This document shows, piece by piece, positions 8,572 to 18,007 of a stretch of 64,000 bases of DNA (positions are counted from its first letter, which is position 1; the number at the start of each line of letters is the position of its first letter). The stretch lies in assembly GCF_009830945.1 (NCBI RefSeq), contig NZ_VWVV01000014.1, forward strand, positions 1 to 64,000. The letters are read 5' to 3'. A model generated the notes under the pieces. The model was not told where the DNA came from. It worked only from the letters and a program-made list of their open reading frames with translations, and did no database searches. A program made the position numbers and the translations under genes. This stretch comes from Nocardiopsis sp. FR4. GTDB lineage: Bacteria; Actinomycetota; Actinomycetes; Streptosporangiales; Streptosporangiaceae.

Positions 8572-9453
8572 CTACCGCAGGACGAGGCTCCCGGCGGTGT
8601 CGGCGTCCTGGATCCCGGTCCAGGCCTCGGCGCCGTCCACCCCGTCCGAGACGCTCCAGCGCTGGTCGCCGTAGGACACCGAGGTCAGCCCGTACTCCTC
8701 GGCGTGGGCCACCGCCCACAGGGCCATCGCCCAGCCGAGGTCGCCGGTCCGCGGCTCCTGCTCCCCGTCCAGCGGCAGGGATGACGGATCGGTGCCGAAC
8801 ACCCTGGCCATCTCCTCCTCGGCGCCGACCACGTCCGCCTGGCCCGACCGCAGCGACTCCACCGTCTCGGCGTCGTACCAGCAGGTCATGGCGGGCCCGA
8901 GGGCTCCGGTGAACACGTCGGCCATCCGCGCGGACAGCTGCTCGTGCTGGTCGTAGGCGTAGCCGTCCGCGCTGTGCTGCACGGCCTGGGCCGCCTCGAA
9001 GACCGGGATGGTGTCCCAGCCGTTCACCTCCACCAGCTCGTCGTAGAACGCGCCGCTGGCGTAGACCGGGTCGAGGATGTCCTGCGGGTCGCCCCACTCC
9101 TGGGAGGGCCGCTGCTGGAACAGGCCCAGGGAGTCCCGGTCGCCGTACTCCAGGTTGTAGAAGGCCGACTCCTGCCACACCGTGGCGTAGGCGATGGTCA
9201 CCGCCTCGGGGGGCAGGTCCCGGCTGAAGGCCACACCGCCGACGGTCGCCGCGCTCACCGCCTGGCGGGGGTCCATCGCGTACGTGTCGTCGGCCATGTC
9301 CAGGCGGCAGCCCGGTTCGGGCGGGGGAGTGGTGTCGAGCGGTTCGAACGTGGTCAGCACGTAGTAGGCCCCGGCGACGAGCGAACCGCACACGAGGACC
9401 AGGGCGATCAGGATCTTGGCGAAGGCGGAGAGCCTACGGCGCTTACTGGGCAC
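8572..9453 (-). CDS. Membrane-anchored lysozyme-like protein, conserved in actinobacteria
   Basis: A 293-residue protein with a basic N terminus, one membrane helix (about residues 9-33) and a long exported domain. The segment VTIAYATVWQESAFYNLEYG followed by DRDSLGLFQQRPSQ resembles the lytic transglycosylase core: a glutamate in a helix and an SxGLFQ-like strand. Related actinobacterial proteins are often left unnamed or called heavy metal transporter, a label the sequence does not support. Muralytic activity is inferred from the motif, not known. The GTG start is chosen because it directly precedes the basic cap and membrane helix, although the frame stays open upstream. It converges on dapC. 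Confidence 0.72.
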   Translation of the reverse strand: MPSKRRRLSAFAKILIALVLVCGSLVAGAYYVLTTFEPLDTTPPPEPGCRLDMADDTYAMDPRQAVSAATVGGVAFSRDLPPEAVTIAYATVWQESAFYNLEYGDRDSLGLFQQRPSQEWGDPQDILDPVYASGAFYDELVEVNGWDTIPVFEAAQAVQHSADGYAYDQHEQLSARMADVFTGALGPAMTCWYDAETVESLRSGQADVVGAEEEMARVFGTDPSSLPLDGEQEPRTGDLGWAMALWAVAHAEEYGLTSVSYGDQRWSVSDGVDGAEAWTGIQDADTAGSLVLR

Positions 9454-9641
9454 AGGCGAACCAAGGGTCGGCGACAGAAGGAGCGCGCTGCCGGGGAGAG
9501 AGGGCTCCCCCGGGCCGCGCGGGGTGCGCACGCGGCGCCATGACCGCAGTGTAGTCGGCTCGGCGTGAAGCGACAGAGCGCCCGTACGGCGGCGATCGGT
9601 ACATCCCGGACGGCGGTGCCCGCGCACCCGCCGCGAGCGGC

Positions 9642-9647
9642 TAACGT
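9642..9647 (+). promoter_or_regulatory. -10 box of dapD (leaderless)
   Basis: TAACGT ends 8 bases before the ATG at 9656 and no ribosome-binding site is present, suggesting a leaderless message. It favours this ATG over the GTG six bases upstream. Confidence 0.5.
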
Positions 9648-9655
9648 GTGTGCAC

Positions 9656-10492
<837 letters not shown>

Positions 10493-10510
10493 CCCGGCCC
10501 CGCTACACCA

Positions 10511-10548
10511 CCGGGGCGCCCCCCTCCGCGCGAAGGGGGGCGCCCCGG
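10511..10548 (+). terminator. Hairpin terminator after dapD
   Basis: A perfect 15-bp stem (10511-10525 with 10534-10548) and an 8-base loop, 18 bases after the dapD stop. It implies that dapE is transcribed separately. Confidence 0.85.
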
Positions 10549-10684
10549 CGCGTTCGGGGGCCGGGACCCCGCGGCGCCCCGCCGATCCGCCGCCTCCGGC
10601 TCCGCGCCCGCGGCTGACCACGGGCCCCGGCGGCCGTAGCCGGTCGGCCGCCGGCGCCGGGGCGGACGCCTCCGGCCGCGGCAC

Positions 10685-10690
10685 TAGGGT
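10685..10690 (+). promoter_or_regulatory. -10 box of dapE
   Basis: TAGGGT lies 40 bases upstream of the dapE ATG, downstream of the dapD terminator. A GAGGCG ribosome site is present, so this message would carry a normal short leader. Confidence 0.35.
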
Positions 10691-10730
10691 GGTCTGCGCG
10701 ATCCACCGACTTCCCGAAGCGAGGCGACAC

Positions 10731-11795
10731 ATGCTGGACCTGACCTCGGACGCCGCGGCCCTGACCGCCTCCCTCGTGGACATCCGCTCCGAGAGCGGCG
10801 ACGAGAAGGTCCTCGCCGACGCGATCGAGGACGCCCTGTCGGGCCTGGACCACCTCACGGTCACCCGCGACGGCGACGCCGTCGTCGCCCGCACCGACCT
10901 CGGCCGTCCGCGCCGCGTGGTCATCTCCGGCCACATCGACACCGTCCCCATCGTCGACAACGTCCCCTCCCGCGTCGCCGACGGACGCCTCTACGGGTGC
11001 GGCACCTCCGACATGAAGGCCGGGGTCGCGGTCCAGCTGCGGCTGGCGGCGCTGGTCACCGAGCCCGTGCACGACCTCACCTACGTGTTCTACGACAACG
11101 AGGAGGTCGACGCCTCCCGCAACGGCCTGCTGCGCCTGGCCCGCAACCACCCCGAGTGGCTGGCCGGGGACTTCGCGATCCTCATGGAGCCGACCGACGG
11201 CGTCATCGAGGGCGGCTGCCAGGGCACCATGCGGGTGGAGGTCACAGCCCGGGGCAGGCGGGCGCACAGCGCCCGCTCCTGGATGGGGGAGAACGCCATC
11301 CACGGCGCCGGGGCGATCCTGGACGTCCTGCGCGCTTACACCCCGCGCGAACCCGAGGTCGAGGGCCTGCGCTTCCACGAGGGCCTCAACGCCGTGTTCA
11401 TCGAGGGCGGCGTGGCGGGCAACGTCATCCCCGACGAGTGCGTGGTCAAGGTCAACTACCGCTTCGCCCCCGACCTGTCGGTGGCCGACGCCGAGGCGCA
11501 CCTGCGCGAGGTCTTCGCCGGGTTCGAGGTGCGGGTGGTGGACGCCGCCGCCCCGGCCCGCCCGGGGCTGGACGACCCGGCGGCAGCCGCGTTCGTCGCC
11601 GCCGTGGGGGAGGGGAGGGCCCGGGCCAAGCTCGGCTGGACCGACGTGTCCCGCTTCTCCGAGCTGGGCGTCCCCGCCGTCAACTACGGACCCGGGGACC
11701 CCCTGCTGGCCCACACCAGGGACGAGTACGCCGAGCTCGCCCGGATCCACGAGGCCGAGGAGCGCATGGTCGCCTGGCTCACCGGCGAGCGCTGA
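10731..11795 (+). CDS. dapE: Succinyl-diaminopimelate desuccinylase DapE
   Basis: A 354-residue M20A di-zinc hydrolase that removes succinate from N-succinyl-LL-diaminopimelate. Metal ligands are visible as H68 in SGHIDTVP, D94 in GTSDMKAG, the EE pair E124/E125 in DNEEVDAS, a glutamate in LMEPTDG and a C-terminal histidine in LLAHTRDEY. The dimerisation lid lies between the two halves of the catalytic domain. GAGGCG precedes the ATG. Together with dapC and dapD it completes the succinylase branch locally. ArgE or generic M20 peptidases are alternatives, but motif details and neighbours favour DapE. Confidence 0.94.
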   Translation: MLDLTSDAAALTASLVDIRSESGDEKVLADAIEDALSGLDHLTVTRDGDAVVARTDLGRPRRVVISGHIDTVPIVDNVPSRVADGRLYGCGTSDMKAGVAVQLRLAALVTEPVHDLTYVFYDNEEVDASRNGLLRLARNHPEWLAGDFAILMEPTDGVIEGGCQGTMRVEVTARGRRAHSARSWMGENAIHGAGAILDVLRAYTPREPEVEGLRFHEGLNAVFIEGGVAGNVIPDECVVKVNYRFAPDLSVADAEAHLREVFAGFEVRVVDAAAPARPGLDDPAAAAFVAAVGEGRARAKLGWTDVSRFSELGVPAVNYGPGDPLLAHTRDEYAELARIHEAEERMVAWLTGER

Positions 11796-11905
11796 GGCTC
11801 CCACCGGGCCGCAGGGCGGTCCGACCGGGTCTTTCACGGCGGATCGGCCGTTTCCGGCCACCGCTGGGACACGTGTGGTTCAGGTGTGAGCGGGTTCTGC
11901 ACGGA

Positions 11906-11911
11906 TAGCTT
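11906..11911 (+). promoter_or_regulatory. -10 box of the LOG gene (leaderless)
   Basis: TAGCTT ends exactly 7 bases before the ATG at 11919; no ribosome-binding site intervenes. Confidence 0.5.
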
Positions 11912-11918
11912 GTACGGC

Positions 11919-12704
11919 ATGACGGAAGCACACGAGCAGGTACGACGGGCGGGCCCCCTCACCTACCGGGGCACCTCCATCCCCAACACCACCACAGACC
12001 AGCGCCTCCTGGACCAGCGGGGGCCCACGGACTGGGTGCACACCGACCCCTGGCGGGTGCTGCGCATCCAGTCGGAGTTCGTGGAGGGTTTCGGCCTACT
12101 GTCGGAGCTGCCCTCGGCGGTGAGCGTGTTCGGCTCGGCCAGGATCCGGCCCGGGGACCGCTACTACGACCTGGGCGTCGAGGTGGGCGCCAAGCTCGCG
12201 CGGGCCGGGTACGCGACCATCACCGGGGGCGGTCCCGGCATGATGGAGGCCGCCAACAAGGGCGCCCAGGAGGCGGGCGGGCTGTCCGTGGGCCTGGGCA
12301 TCGAGCTGCCCTTCGAGCAGACGCTCAACGACTACATCGACATGGGCATGACCTTCCGGTACTTCTTCGTGCGCAAGACGATGTTCGTCAAGTACTCGCA
12401 GGCCTTCGTGGTGCTGCCCGGCGGGTTCGGAACCCTGGACGAGCTCTTCGAGGCGGCCACCCTCGTGCAGACCAGGAAGGTCACCCGGTTCCCCATCGTG
12501 CTGGTCGGCACGGAGTTCTGGGGCGGGATGCGGGACTGGATCCGCGGCAGCCTCATGGAGAACGGGCTGATCAAGGAGGAGGACATGGAGCTGGTCCAGG
12601 CGGTGGACGACCCCGACGAGGTCATCGACATCATCGGCAAGGCCCACCTGGACATCGCCCGCCAGCACGAGGAGTCGGAGGTCAGGCCCGGCCCCGAGCA
12701 GTAG
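11919..12704 (+). CDS. LOG-family (TIGR00730) nucleotide phosphoribohydrolase
   Basis: A 261-residue Rossmann-like protein of the LOG family, which cleaves adenosine or cytokinin riboside 5'-monophosphates to free base and ribose 5-phosphate. GGGPGMMEAANKGA (nucleotide loop) and PGGFGTLDE (catalytic motif) are both present. Its place after dapE matches Rv1205 of M. tuberculosis, whose product is a LOG enzyme. The chosen ATG has a -10 box 7 bases upstream; an earlier GTG would add 11 residues. The physiological substrate in this organism is unknown. A 16-bp terminator hairpin follows. Confidence 0.9.
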   Translation: MTEAHEQVRRAGPLTYRGTSIPNTTTDQRLLDQRGPTDWVHTDPWRVLRIQSEFVEGFGLLSELPSAVSVFGSARIRPGDRYYDLGVEVGAKLARAGYATITGGGPGMMEAANKGAQEAGGLSVGLGIELPFEQTLNDYIDMGMTFRYFFVRKTMFVKYSQAFVVLPGGFGTLDELFEAATLVQTRKVTRFPIVLVGTEFWGGMRDWIRGSLMENGLIKEEDMELVQAVDDPDEVIDIIGKAHLDIARQHEESEVRPGPEQ

Positions 12705-12722
12705 CGGGGCGCCGGCCTCCCG

Positions 12723-12760
12723 CGGGCACGGGCCGTCGCGCGGCCGACGGCCCGTGCCCG
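12723..12760 (+). terminator. Hairpin terminator after the LOG gene
   Basis: A perfect 16-bp stem (12723-12738 with 12745-12760) and a 6-base loop, 18 bases past the stop codon. Confidence 0.85.
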
Positions 12761-12797
12761 ACGCCACCCCTGGCGGCCGACCGGGTATGGCACGATC

Positions 12798-13355
12798 GTG
12801 TCCGTGCCTGTTCTCATCATGGTCCTCCTCGCCGCCGCCGCCCTGGCCGTGCTCGTCGGCGTCGTGTACGTCGTACTGGGCAAGGGCGGCCAACTCGCCC
12901 GCTTCGAGGCCGACTACCCCCCGCTGAACCTGCCCGACGACCGCCCCGTCCGGGCCTTCGACCTGGGCCGCCTGCTGCTGCCCCTGGCCCTGTGGGGCTA
13001 CCACGTGCGCGCCGTGGACGAACTGCTGCTGCGCCTGACCGCCACGCTGCGCGAGCGCGAGGAGCGGATCCAGGACCTGGAGTGGCGCCTGTCCCGCCTC
13101 GACCCCTCCTACGTCCCGGAGGGGACCGGCCCGGTGCCCGGGGCGCACCTGCCCAGCGACGCCGGGAACGCCGGGGACACCGCCGCGGAGTCGGAGGAGG
13201 CCGACGGCGCCGCCGGGACCGGGGCCGTGCGGGCCGGTGGTGACACCGGGTCCGGTGGGGACGAGGACGGTGCCGGGGACGGGGGCACCGGCGACGACGC
13301 CGGGAGCCCGGCCGACGCGGACACCGGGGGCGAGCCGGCCGACCGCGGCCGCTGA
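12798..13355 (+). CDS. DivIVA-domain-like single-pass membrane protein (Rv1209-like)
   Basis: A 185-residue protein with an N-terminal membrane helix (about residues 4-27), a central helical region in which WGYHVRAVDELLLRL continues into a charged coiled coil (REREERIQDLEWRLS), and an acidic, glycine-rich tail from about residue 115 that looks disordered. The central part matches the DivIVA domain pattern, aromatic-Gly-Tyr followed by VDxLL. It sits between LOG and DUF3117 as Rv1209 does in M. tuberculosis. A role at curved membranes or growing poles is inferred. TATGGC at 12786-12791 precedes the GTG by 6 bases; a second GTG at 12804 is possible. Confidence 0.75.
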   Translation: MSVPVLIMVLLAAAALAVLVGVVYVVLGKGGQLARFEADYPPLNLPDDRPVRAFDLGRLLLPLALWGYHVRAVDELLLRLTATLREREERIQDLEWRLSRLDPSYVPEGTGPVPGAHLPSDAGNAGDTAAESEEADGAAGTGAVRAGGDTGSGGDEDGAGDGGTGDDAGSPADADTGGEPADRGR

Positions 13356-13493
13356 CCCGGCCCGCACCGCGCCCGTGTCCCGTCCGGGAGGGCCCCCACC
13401 GGGGTCCCGCCCTGAGCTGGCCGTTTCCCGGCACTATGCCGTGCATCACGGTGACAGGTCCGGACATGGGCGGATCGGTGCCCCCGGGTGCTC

Positions 13494-13499
13494 TATTCT
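13494..13499 (+). promoter_or_regulatory. -10 box upstream of a predicted exported protein gene
   Basis: TATTCT lies 66 bases before the next start codon. An 8-bp hairpin with a 3-base loop (13521-13539) falls in the predicted leader. Confidence 0.4.
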
Positions 13500-13564
13500 C
13501 GTTCGCTGTACCCGCGTACCCCCGCTCCGCCGGAGCGGGTGCAGCACCGTTGAGGATGGCGAGG

Positions 13565-14161
13565 ATGCACACAGCAGCCGAACTGGAGTCGGGAGCTGAG
13601 GACAGGCGCGAAGGACCCGCCTCCTCCGCCACCGCGGCCGCCCCCGTACAGCTGTCCCTGTGGCCGCCGCCCAGGTCGACCCGGCACAGCGGCAGGCGCC
13701 GCCGTCAGATCGCCGTGCTGGCCGCGGTCGCGCTGACCGTCGTCGTGGTCGGTGGCGGGGCCACCGCCTGGGCCCTGCTCTCCGACGGTGCGGAGGAGGC
13801 GGCGGACGAGGGCGGTGCCCCGGCCGACGTCTTCGTCGGCTCCTGGTCCGGGGAGATGGTGCAGGTGGACACCGAGGGCGAGCACGTCGCCGACTGGCAC
13901 GCCGAGGTGCGCATCGAGGAGGGCGCCGAACGCGGCAGCACCGCCTGGACGACCTTCTCCTGCTCGGGCACGCTCGTGCTGTCCGCCGCCGACAACGACC
14001 GGCGCGTCTACGCCTACACCGAGACCGCCGACCCCGAGGAGCGCTGCGTCGAGGACGCGGAGCTGACCGTGTGGCCCGACGCGGACGGCGGCCTCAAGGC
14101 CGAGTGGTCCTCGATCACGCGCGAGGGCACCCGCATGATCTCCACGGGCGACCTGAACTGA
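13565..14161 (+). CDS. Single-pass membrane protein with extracellular beta-rich domain
   Basis: A 198-residue protein with a 48-residue cytoplasmic part ending in a basic patch (SGRRRRQ), one membrane helix (49-72) and an exported domain of about 120 residues. That domain (FVGSWSGEMVQVD, a cysteine in TFSCSGTL and a second in EERCVEDA) resembles the small extracellular domain found after the membrane helix in some actinobacterial serine/threonine kinases; the two cysteines could form a disulphide. No kinase domain is present. GAGG lies 9 bases before the chosen ATG, while an ATG at 13556 overlaps that site. Function is unknown and the domain comparison is from memory. Confidence 0.65.
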   Translation: MHTAAELESGAEDRREGPASSATAAAPVQLSLWPPPRSTRHSGRRRRQIAVLAAVALTVVVVGGGATAWALLSDGAEEAADEGGAPADVFVGSWSGEMVQVDTEGEHVADWHAEVRIEEGAERGSTAWTTFSCSGTLVLSAADNDRRVYAYTETADPEERCVEDAELTVWPDADGGLKAEWSSITREGTRMISTGDLN

Positions 14162-14638
14162 CCCCCGCCGGAGCATCCCGGTCGGCCCGCCCGCCTTCCC
14201 CGGCCGGTGCGCCCGGTTCCGGCCGACCCGGTGTCGGCGCGCGGTGGAACGGTGGCCGCCGGAGGGACGAAAGTCCAGCTCGGAGCGGTTACGGGAGTAG
14301 TGGCGGCCCGCACGGTTCAACCCGCCGCCGCGGGGCAGGGATCCGTGCGGCCGCTCGCGCTCCCACCGGGTTTCGGTCAGGACCGATATAACCTTACTGA
14401 CCGACGATTCCTCGTCAGCGGTGGTCGTCGGCGGCGGTCCGGCCGCTGTCCGGCGCACACACGGGGGAGAACCTCCGAGATAATGGTTGAAGAGTGATGC
14501 ACGTCCCCTGAGCCACAGGGGCACGAGTCGCGCGGAACCGGCCCATGCCTCCGGAGCCGAGCCGGACCAACCGGAACGGCGCCGGTGCTGTGGGTCGGCC
14601 CCGGTCACCCGCGAGGAACACCTAGAAAGGGGAATGGC
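14162..14638 (+). other. Non-coding 477-bp stretch before the DUF3117 gene
   Basis: No credible gene. It holds a locally AT-rich patch (about 14385-14405) with TATAAC and TAACCT, a further GATAAT (about 14479-14484), and a small hairpin (CCCCTG with CAGGGG, 14505-14521). These are plausible promoter and leader elements for the short downstream gene. A structured leader or small RNA is possible but not shown. Confidence 0.45.
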
Positions 14639-14806
14639 ATGGCGGCGATGAAGCCGAGGACCAGCGACGGGCCGATGGAGGTCACCAAGGAGGGTCGCGG
14701 CATCATCATGCGGGTCCCGCTGGAGGGCGGCGGACGCCTGGTCGTCGAACTGACGCCGGACGAGGCCACCGAGCTCCGGGACGCGCTCAAGGGTGTCGTC
14801 GGCTAG
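14639..14806 (+). CDS. DUF3117 domain protein (Rv1211-like)
   Basis: A 55-residue protein consisting entirely of the DUF3117 domain: MAAMKPRTSDGPMEV, then IIMRVPLEGGGRLVVEL, then TPDEATELRDAL. It is highly conserved across actinobacteria and its function is unknown. AAAGGGG lies 6 bases before the ATG. It occupies the position of Rv1211 in the mycobacterial gene order. Its long upstream non-coding region suggests independent regulation. Confidence 0.9.
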   Translation: MAAMKPRTSDGPMEVTKEGRGIIMRVPLEGGGRLVVELTPDEATELRDALKGVVG

Positions 14807-14872
14807 TACCGGCACCACGTTCTTCCCCCACCAGGGCCGGAACGCCCGACGACCCCCGAGGTCGGAACCCCC

Positions 14873-16384
14873 ATGACAGCGAACGATTGTGAGCGGCCTG
14901 TGCCATTCGCCACGGAGATCCACCCCCGGTCGGGGAGCCTCGCCGAATCCACCGCGGACCTGCTGGTCATTCCCGTGCTCGCCGGGGACGGCGGGCCCAC
15001 GGAGGCCGAAGGGGTCGCCGACGGCGGCCTGACACAGGCGCTTCCGGCTCCGCTCACCGATCTGTTCGCGCACTACGCGCTCGCCGGGAAACCCGGTGAG
15101 CTGGCCCAGTTCCCGGTGCCCCGGGACCAGGGGCTGGTGCGTCTGGCGCTTCTGGGGGTCGGTGCGGGCTCGCCCGACGACCTCCGGAAGGCCGGCGCCG
15201 CCCTGTCCCGGGCAGCCCGGGGGAACGGGCACGTGGCCCTCGCCTGGCCGGGCGCGGACGGCGACGCCGCCACCGCCTTCGCCGAGGGCGCCCTCCTGGC
15301 CTCCTACACCTTCAGCCTCAAGAGCGCCGAACCCCCGGCCGACCAGCGCCCGGCTCCGGTGATCGACGTGCTCGGCGCCGAGGGCCTCGCCGACGCCCTG
15401 GACCGCGGGACCCGGCTGGCCGAGGCCACCGCCCTGGCCCGCGACCTCATCAACACCCCGTCCATGACCAAGAACCCCGAGTGGATGGCCGCCCGCGCCC
15501 GCGAGGCGGCCGACCGCGCCGGGCTGGAGGTGCGCGTCTGGGACGAGAAGGACCTGGAGAACGACGGCTTCGGCGCCATCCTCGCCGTGGGCCAGGGCTC
15601 GTCGAGCCCGCCGCGGCTGGTCCAGCTCTCCTACACCCCCGAGAACCCCACCGCGCACGTCGTACTGGTCGGCAAGGGCATCACCTTCGACACCGGCGGC
15701 CTCTCGCTCAAGCCCAACGACAACATGTCGCTGATGAAGACCGACATGAGCGGTTCGGCGATCGTCCTCGCGGTGCTCTCGGCGCTGCCGCGCCTGGGCG
15801 CCCGGATCCGGGTGACCGGCCTGCTGGCCCTGGCCGAGAACGCCTTCTCCGGTGACGCCACCCGCATCGGCGACGTGCTCACCACCTACTCCGGCACGAC
15901 GGTGGAGGTGCTCAACTCCGACGCCGAGGGCCGCCTGGTCCTGGCCGACGCCATGGGCTACGCCGTCGACCGGCTGGAACCGGACGTACTGGTGGACGTC
16001 GCCACCCTGACCGGCGCGGCCAAGGTCGCGCTCGGCACCGGCACGGGCGCGCTCTACAGCACCGACGACGCGCTCGCCGCCGCGCTGGAGCGCGCGGGCG
16101 AGGCCGCGGGCGAGCCGCTGTGGCGGATGCCGCTCACCGAGGAGTACACCGAGACGACCCGGTCCCAGGTGGCCGACCTGGCCAACATCGGCACCCGCAA
16201 GGACTTCGGCCCGGCCGGGGCCACCGACGCGGCCCTGTTCCTGCGCGCCTTCACCGGGGACGTCCCCTGGGCCCACCTGGACATCGCCGGGCCCGGACGT
16301 TCGATGAAGGAGAGCGGCCTGCTCACCAAGGGCGGCACGGCCTTCGCCACGCGCACCCTGCTGCGCTGGGCCGCCGACCAGTAG
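14873..16384 (+). CDS. pepA: Leucyl aminopeptidase, M17 family
   Basis: A 503-residue cytosolic di-metal aminopeptidase. The C-terminal catalytic domain carries K268, D273 and K280 in GKGITFDTGGLSLK, D291 in KTDMSG, and the family signature NSDAEGRL with D350, E352 and R354. The canonical signature has threonine where this has serine. The N-terminal domain (1-165) is the usual M17 macro-like domain. Length fits the family. A weak GAGG precedes the ATG. It is followed by a 19-bp bidirectional terminator against the convergent methyltransferase gene. Confidence 0.95.
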   Translation: MTANDCERPVPFATEIHPRSGSLAESTADLLVIPVLAGDGGPTEAEGVADGGLTQALPAPLTDLFAHYALAGKPGELAQFPVPRDQGLVRLALLGVGAGSPDDLRKAGAALSRAARGNGHVALAWPGADGDAATAFAEGALLASYTFSLKSAEPPADQRPAPVIDVLGAEGLADALDRGTRLAEATALARDLINTPSMTKNPEWMAARAREAADRAGLEVRVWDEKDLENDGFGAILAVGQGSSSPPRLVQLSYTPENPTAHVVLVGKGITFDTGGLSLKPNDNMSLMKTDMSGSAIVLAVLSALPRLGARIRVTGLLALAENAFSGDATRIGDVLTTYSGTTVEVLNSDAEGRLVLADAMGYAVDRLEPDVLVDVATLTGAAKVALGTGTGALYSTDDALAAALERAGEAAGEPLWRMPLTEEYTETTRSQVADLANIGTRKDFGPAGATDAALFLRAFTGDVPWAHLDIAGPGRSMKESGLLTKGGTAFATRTLLRWAADQ

Positions 16385-16406
16385 CCGCACGGCCCCGCCC
16401 GACCGA

Positions 16407-16448
16407 CGCGGGAGGCCGGCGCCCCGCCCGGGGCGCCGGCCTCCCGCG
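16407..16448. terminator. Bidirectional terminator between pepA and the O-methyltransferase
   Basis: A perfect 19-bp stem (16407-16425 with 16430-16448) and a 4-base loop between two convergent genes. It is among the longest perfect stems in the window. Confidence 0.88.
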
Positions 16449-16493
16449 CGTCCGGGCTGTGCGCCGGGTCCGCTCGCCCGGGCCGGGACGCGG

Positions 16494-17210
16494 TCAGCGG
16501 ATGGCGGCCAGCAGACCCTCGCCGACGGGCATCAGCATGGGGATGAACCCCTCCTCGTCGCGCACCCGTCCGATCACCTCGCGCACGGCCGCCTCGCGCG
16601 GGTCGGGGGCGCGCAGCGGCCCGTCGGGCTCGGCGGAGGTCACCATGGCGCCGTTGAACACGACCATCCCGCCGGGCCGGAGCAGCCGCAGCGCCTCACT
16701 CAGGTACAGGGGGTAGGACACCGCGTCGGCGTCCACGAACACCAGGTCGTACCCGCCGTCGGTCAGCCGGGGCAGGACCTCCAGGGCCGTGCCCCGGATC
16801 AGCCGGGCGCGCCCGGGGCCGAAACCGGAGCGGGTGAACACCGAGCGCGCGAAGTCCTGGTAGGCGGCGTTGGTGTCCACCGTCGTCAGGATCCCGTCCG
16901 GCGCCATCCCGCGCAGCAGCCAGATCCCCGACGAGCCGCACCCGGTGCCGATCTCCACCACCGACCGTGCCCCGATGGAGGCGGCCAGGAAGCGCAGCGC
17001 GGTCCCCGTCGCGGTGTCCACGGGCGGAGCGGCCGAGCGGCTCCCCGCCTCGTAGGCGTCCGCGAGGGGCTCGTCCTCCAGGGCGCTGCGCTCGAAGCGT
17101 GCCTGTTCGGCGCGGACCCAGGTGATCCGTGCCGCTGTGTCCTCGGGGCTGGCGATGGCGGTCTCCCACAGCGTCGCGTGTCGGGTGGGTTCTGACCAGC
17201 GGATGGTCAC
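16494..17210 (-). CDS. Class I SAM-dependent O-methyltransferase (Rv1220c-like)
   Basis: A 238-residue methyltransferase of the methyltransferase_3 (catechol O-methyltransferase-like) family. VVEIGTGCGSSGIWLL is the SAM-binding loop, VDTNAAYQ the ribose-binding acidic residue, and LVFVDADAVSYPLYL the metal/catalytic strand region. It is divergent from sigE, exactly as Rv1220c is from Rv1221 (sigE) in M. tuberculosis. The substrate is unknown. The frame is open to 17351, but the GTG at 17210 is preferred because homology starts just after it and the upstream part would run through the sigE promoter region. Confidence 0.85.
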   Translation of the reverse strand: MTIRWSEPTRHATLWETAIASPEDTAARITWVRAEQARFERSALEDEPLADAYEAGSRSAAPPVDTATGTALRFLAASIGARSVVEIGTGCGSSGIWLLRGMAPDGILTTVDTNAAYQDFARSVFTRSGFGPGRARLIRGTALEVLPRLTDGGYDLVFVDADAVSYPLYLSEALRLLRPGGMVVFNGAMVTSAEPDGPLRAPDPREAAVREVIGRVRDEEGFIPMLMPVGEGLLAAIR

Positions 17211-17294
17211 CCAACGTAGGATGACGGTCGCGGCCGGGTCATGTCCCTGGCAAAAGACTAGCCTGATCCGGGCGCAACTCCGAGCGTGGCGGCG

Positions 17295-17321
17295 GGAACT
17301 TAATAGACGTCCTCCGGCGTT
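17295..17321 (+). promoter_or_regulatory. ECF-type promoter upstream of sigE
   Basis: GGAAC (17295-17299) and CGTT (17318-17321) are separated by 18 bases, the consensus spacing for promoters read by SigE/SigH-like ECF sigma factors. It lies about 85 bases before the sigE start and would allow autoregulation. It was found by eye. Confidence 0.6.
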
Positions 17322-17407
17322 GAACCGGGATGAACGTACGTTGACCGCCACGAAGCGTCTCCCCCCGACCAGCCTGTGGGCGGATCAACGGGAGGAAGGG
17401 AGCAGCG

Positions 17408-18007
17408 GTGCCAGAGTCCGGCCCTGCCGTCGAATTCGAGGCGTGGGAGCCCCCGAGCTGGGACGAGGTCGTACGGACCCACTCCCCGCGCGTGTATCGG
17501 CTCGCCTACAGGTTGACCGGCAACAAGCACGACGCCGAGGACCTCACGCAGGAGGTCTTCATCCGGGTCTTCCGCTCCCTGGCCAACTACACCCCCGGGA
17601 CCTTCGAGGGGTGGCTGCACCGCATCACCACCAACCTCTTCCTCGACATGGCGCGCCGCCGGGCACGCATCCGCTTCGAGGGCCTGGCCGACAACGCCGA
17701 CGAACGCCTGGAGGGCCGCGAGCCCTCCCCGGCACAGCGCTACGACGACCGGCACTTCGACGCCGACATCCAGTCCGCCCTGGACGCGCTGCCCGCCGAG
17801 TTCCGGGCCCCCGTCGTCCTCTGTGACATCGAGGGGCTCTCCTACGAGGAGATCGCCGCGACGCTCGACGTCAAGCTCGGCACCGTCCGCAGCCGCATCC
17901 ACCGGGGCCGCGCCCAACTGCGCCGCGCCCTGGAGCACCGCCGGTCCCTGGCCGCGGAGGACGGGGCGCGCGGCGCCGGACACGTGATCAACGGGGAGGC
18001 GGAGTGA
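17408..18007 (+). CDS. sigE: ECF RNA polymerase sigma factor SigE-like
   Basis: A 199-residue ECF sigma factor. Region 2 ([19 protein letters not shown], then [16 protein letters not shown]) recognises the -10, and region 4 ([20 protein letters not shown], then [20 protein letters not shown]) recognises the -35. GGAGGAAGGGAG precedes the GTG. The stop codon overlaps the anti-sigma start (GTGA). The flanking methyltransferase, anti-sigma, HtrA and Mrp genes match the M. tuberculosis sigE neighbourhood, so an envelope-stress role is expected. The upstream GGAAC-N18-CGTT suggests autoregulation. Confidence 0.93.
   Translation: MPESGPAVEFEAWEPPSWDEVVRTHSPRVYRLAYRLTGNKHDAEDLTQEVFIRVFRSLANYTPGTFEGWLHRITTNLFLDMARRRARIRFEGLADNADERLEGREPSPAQRYDDRHFDADIQSALDALPAEFRAPVVLCDIEGLSYEEIAATLDVKLGTVRSRIHRGRAQLRRALEHRRSLAAEDGARGAGHVINGEAE

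Noticed and set aside
13493..16390. A 965-codon open frame on the minus strand
   Set aside because: It is antisense to the exported protein gene, DUF3117 and pepA, with no domain similarity.
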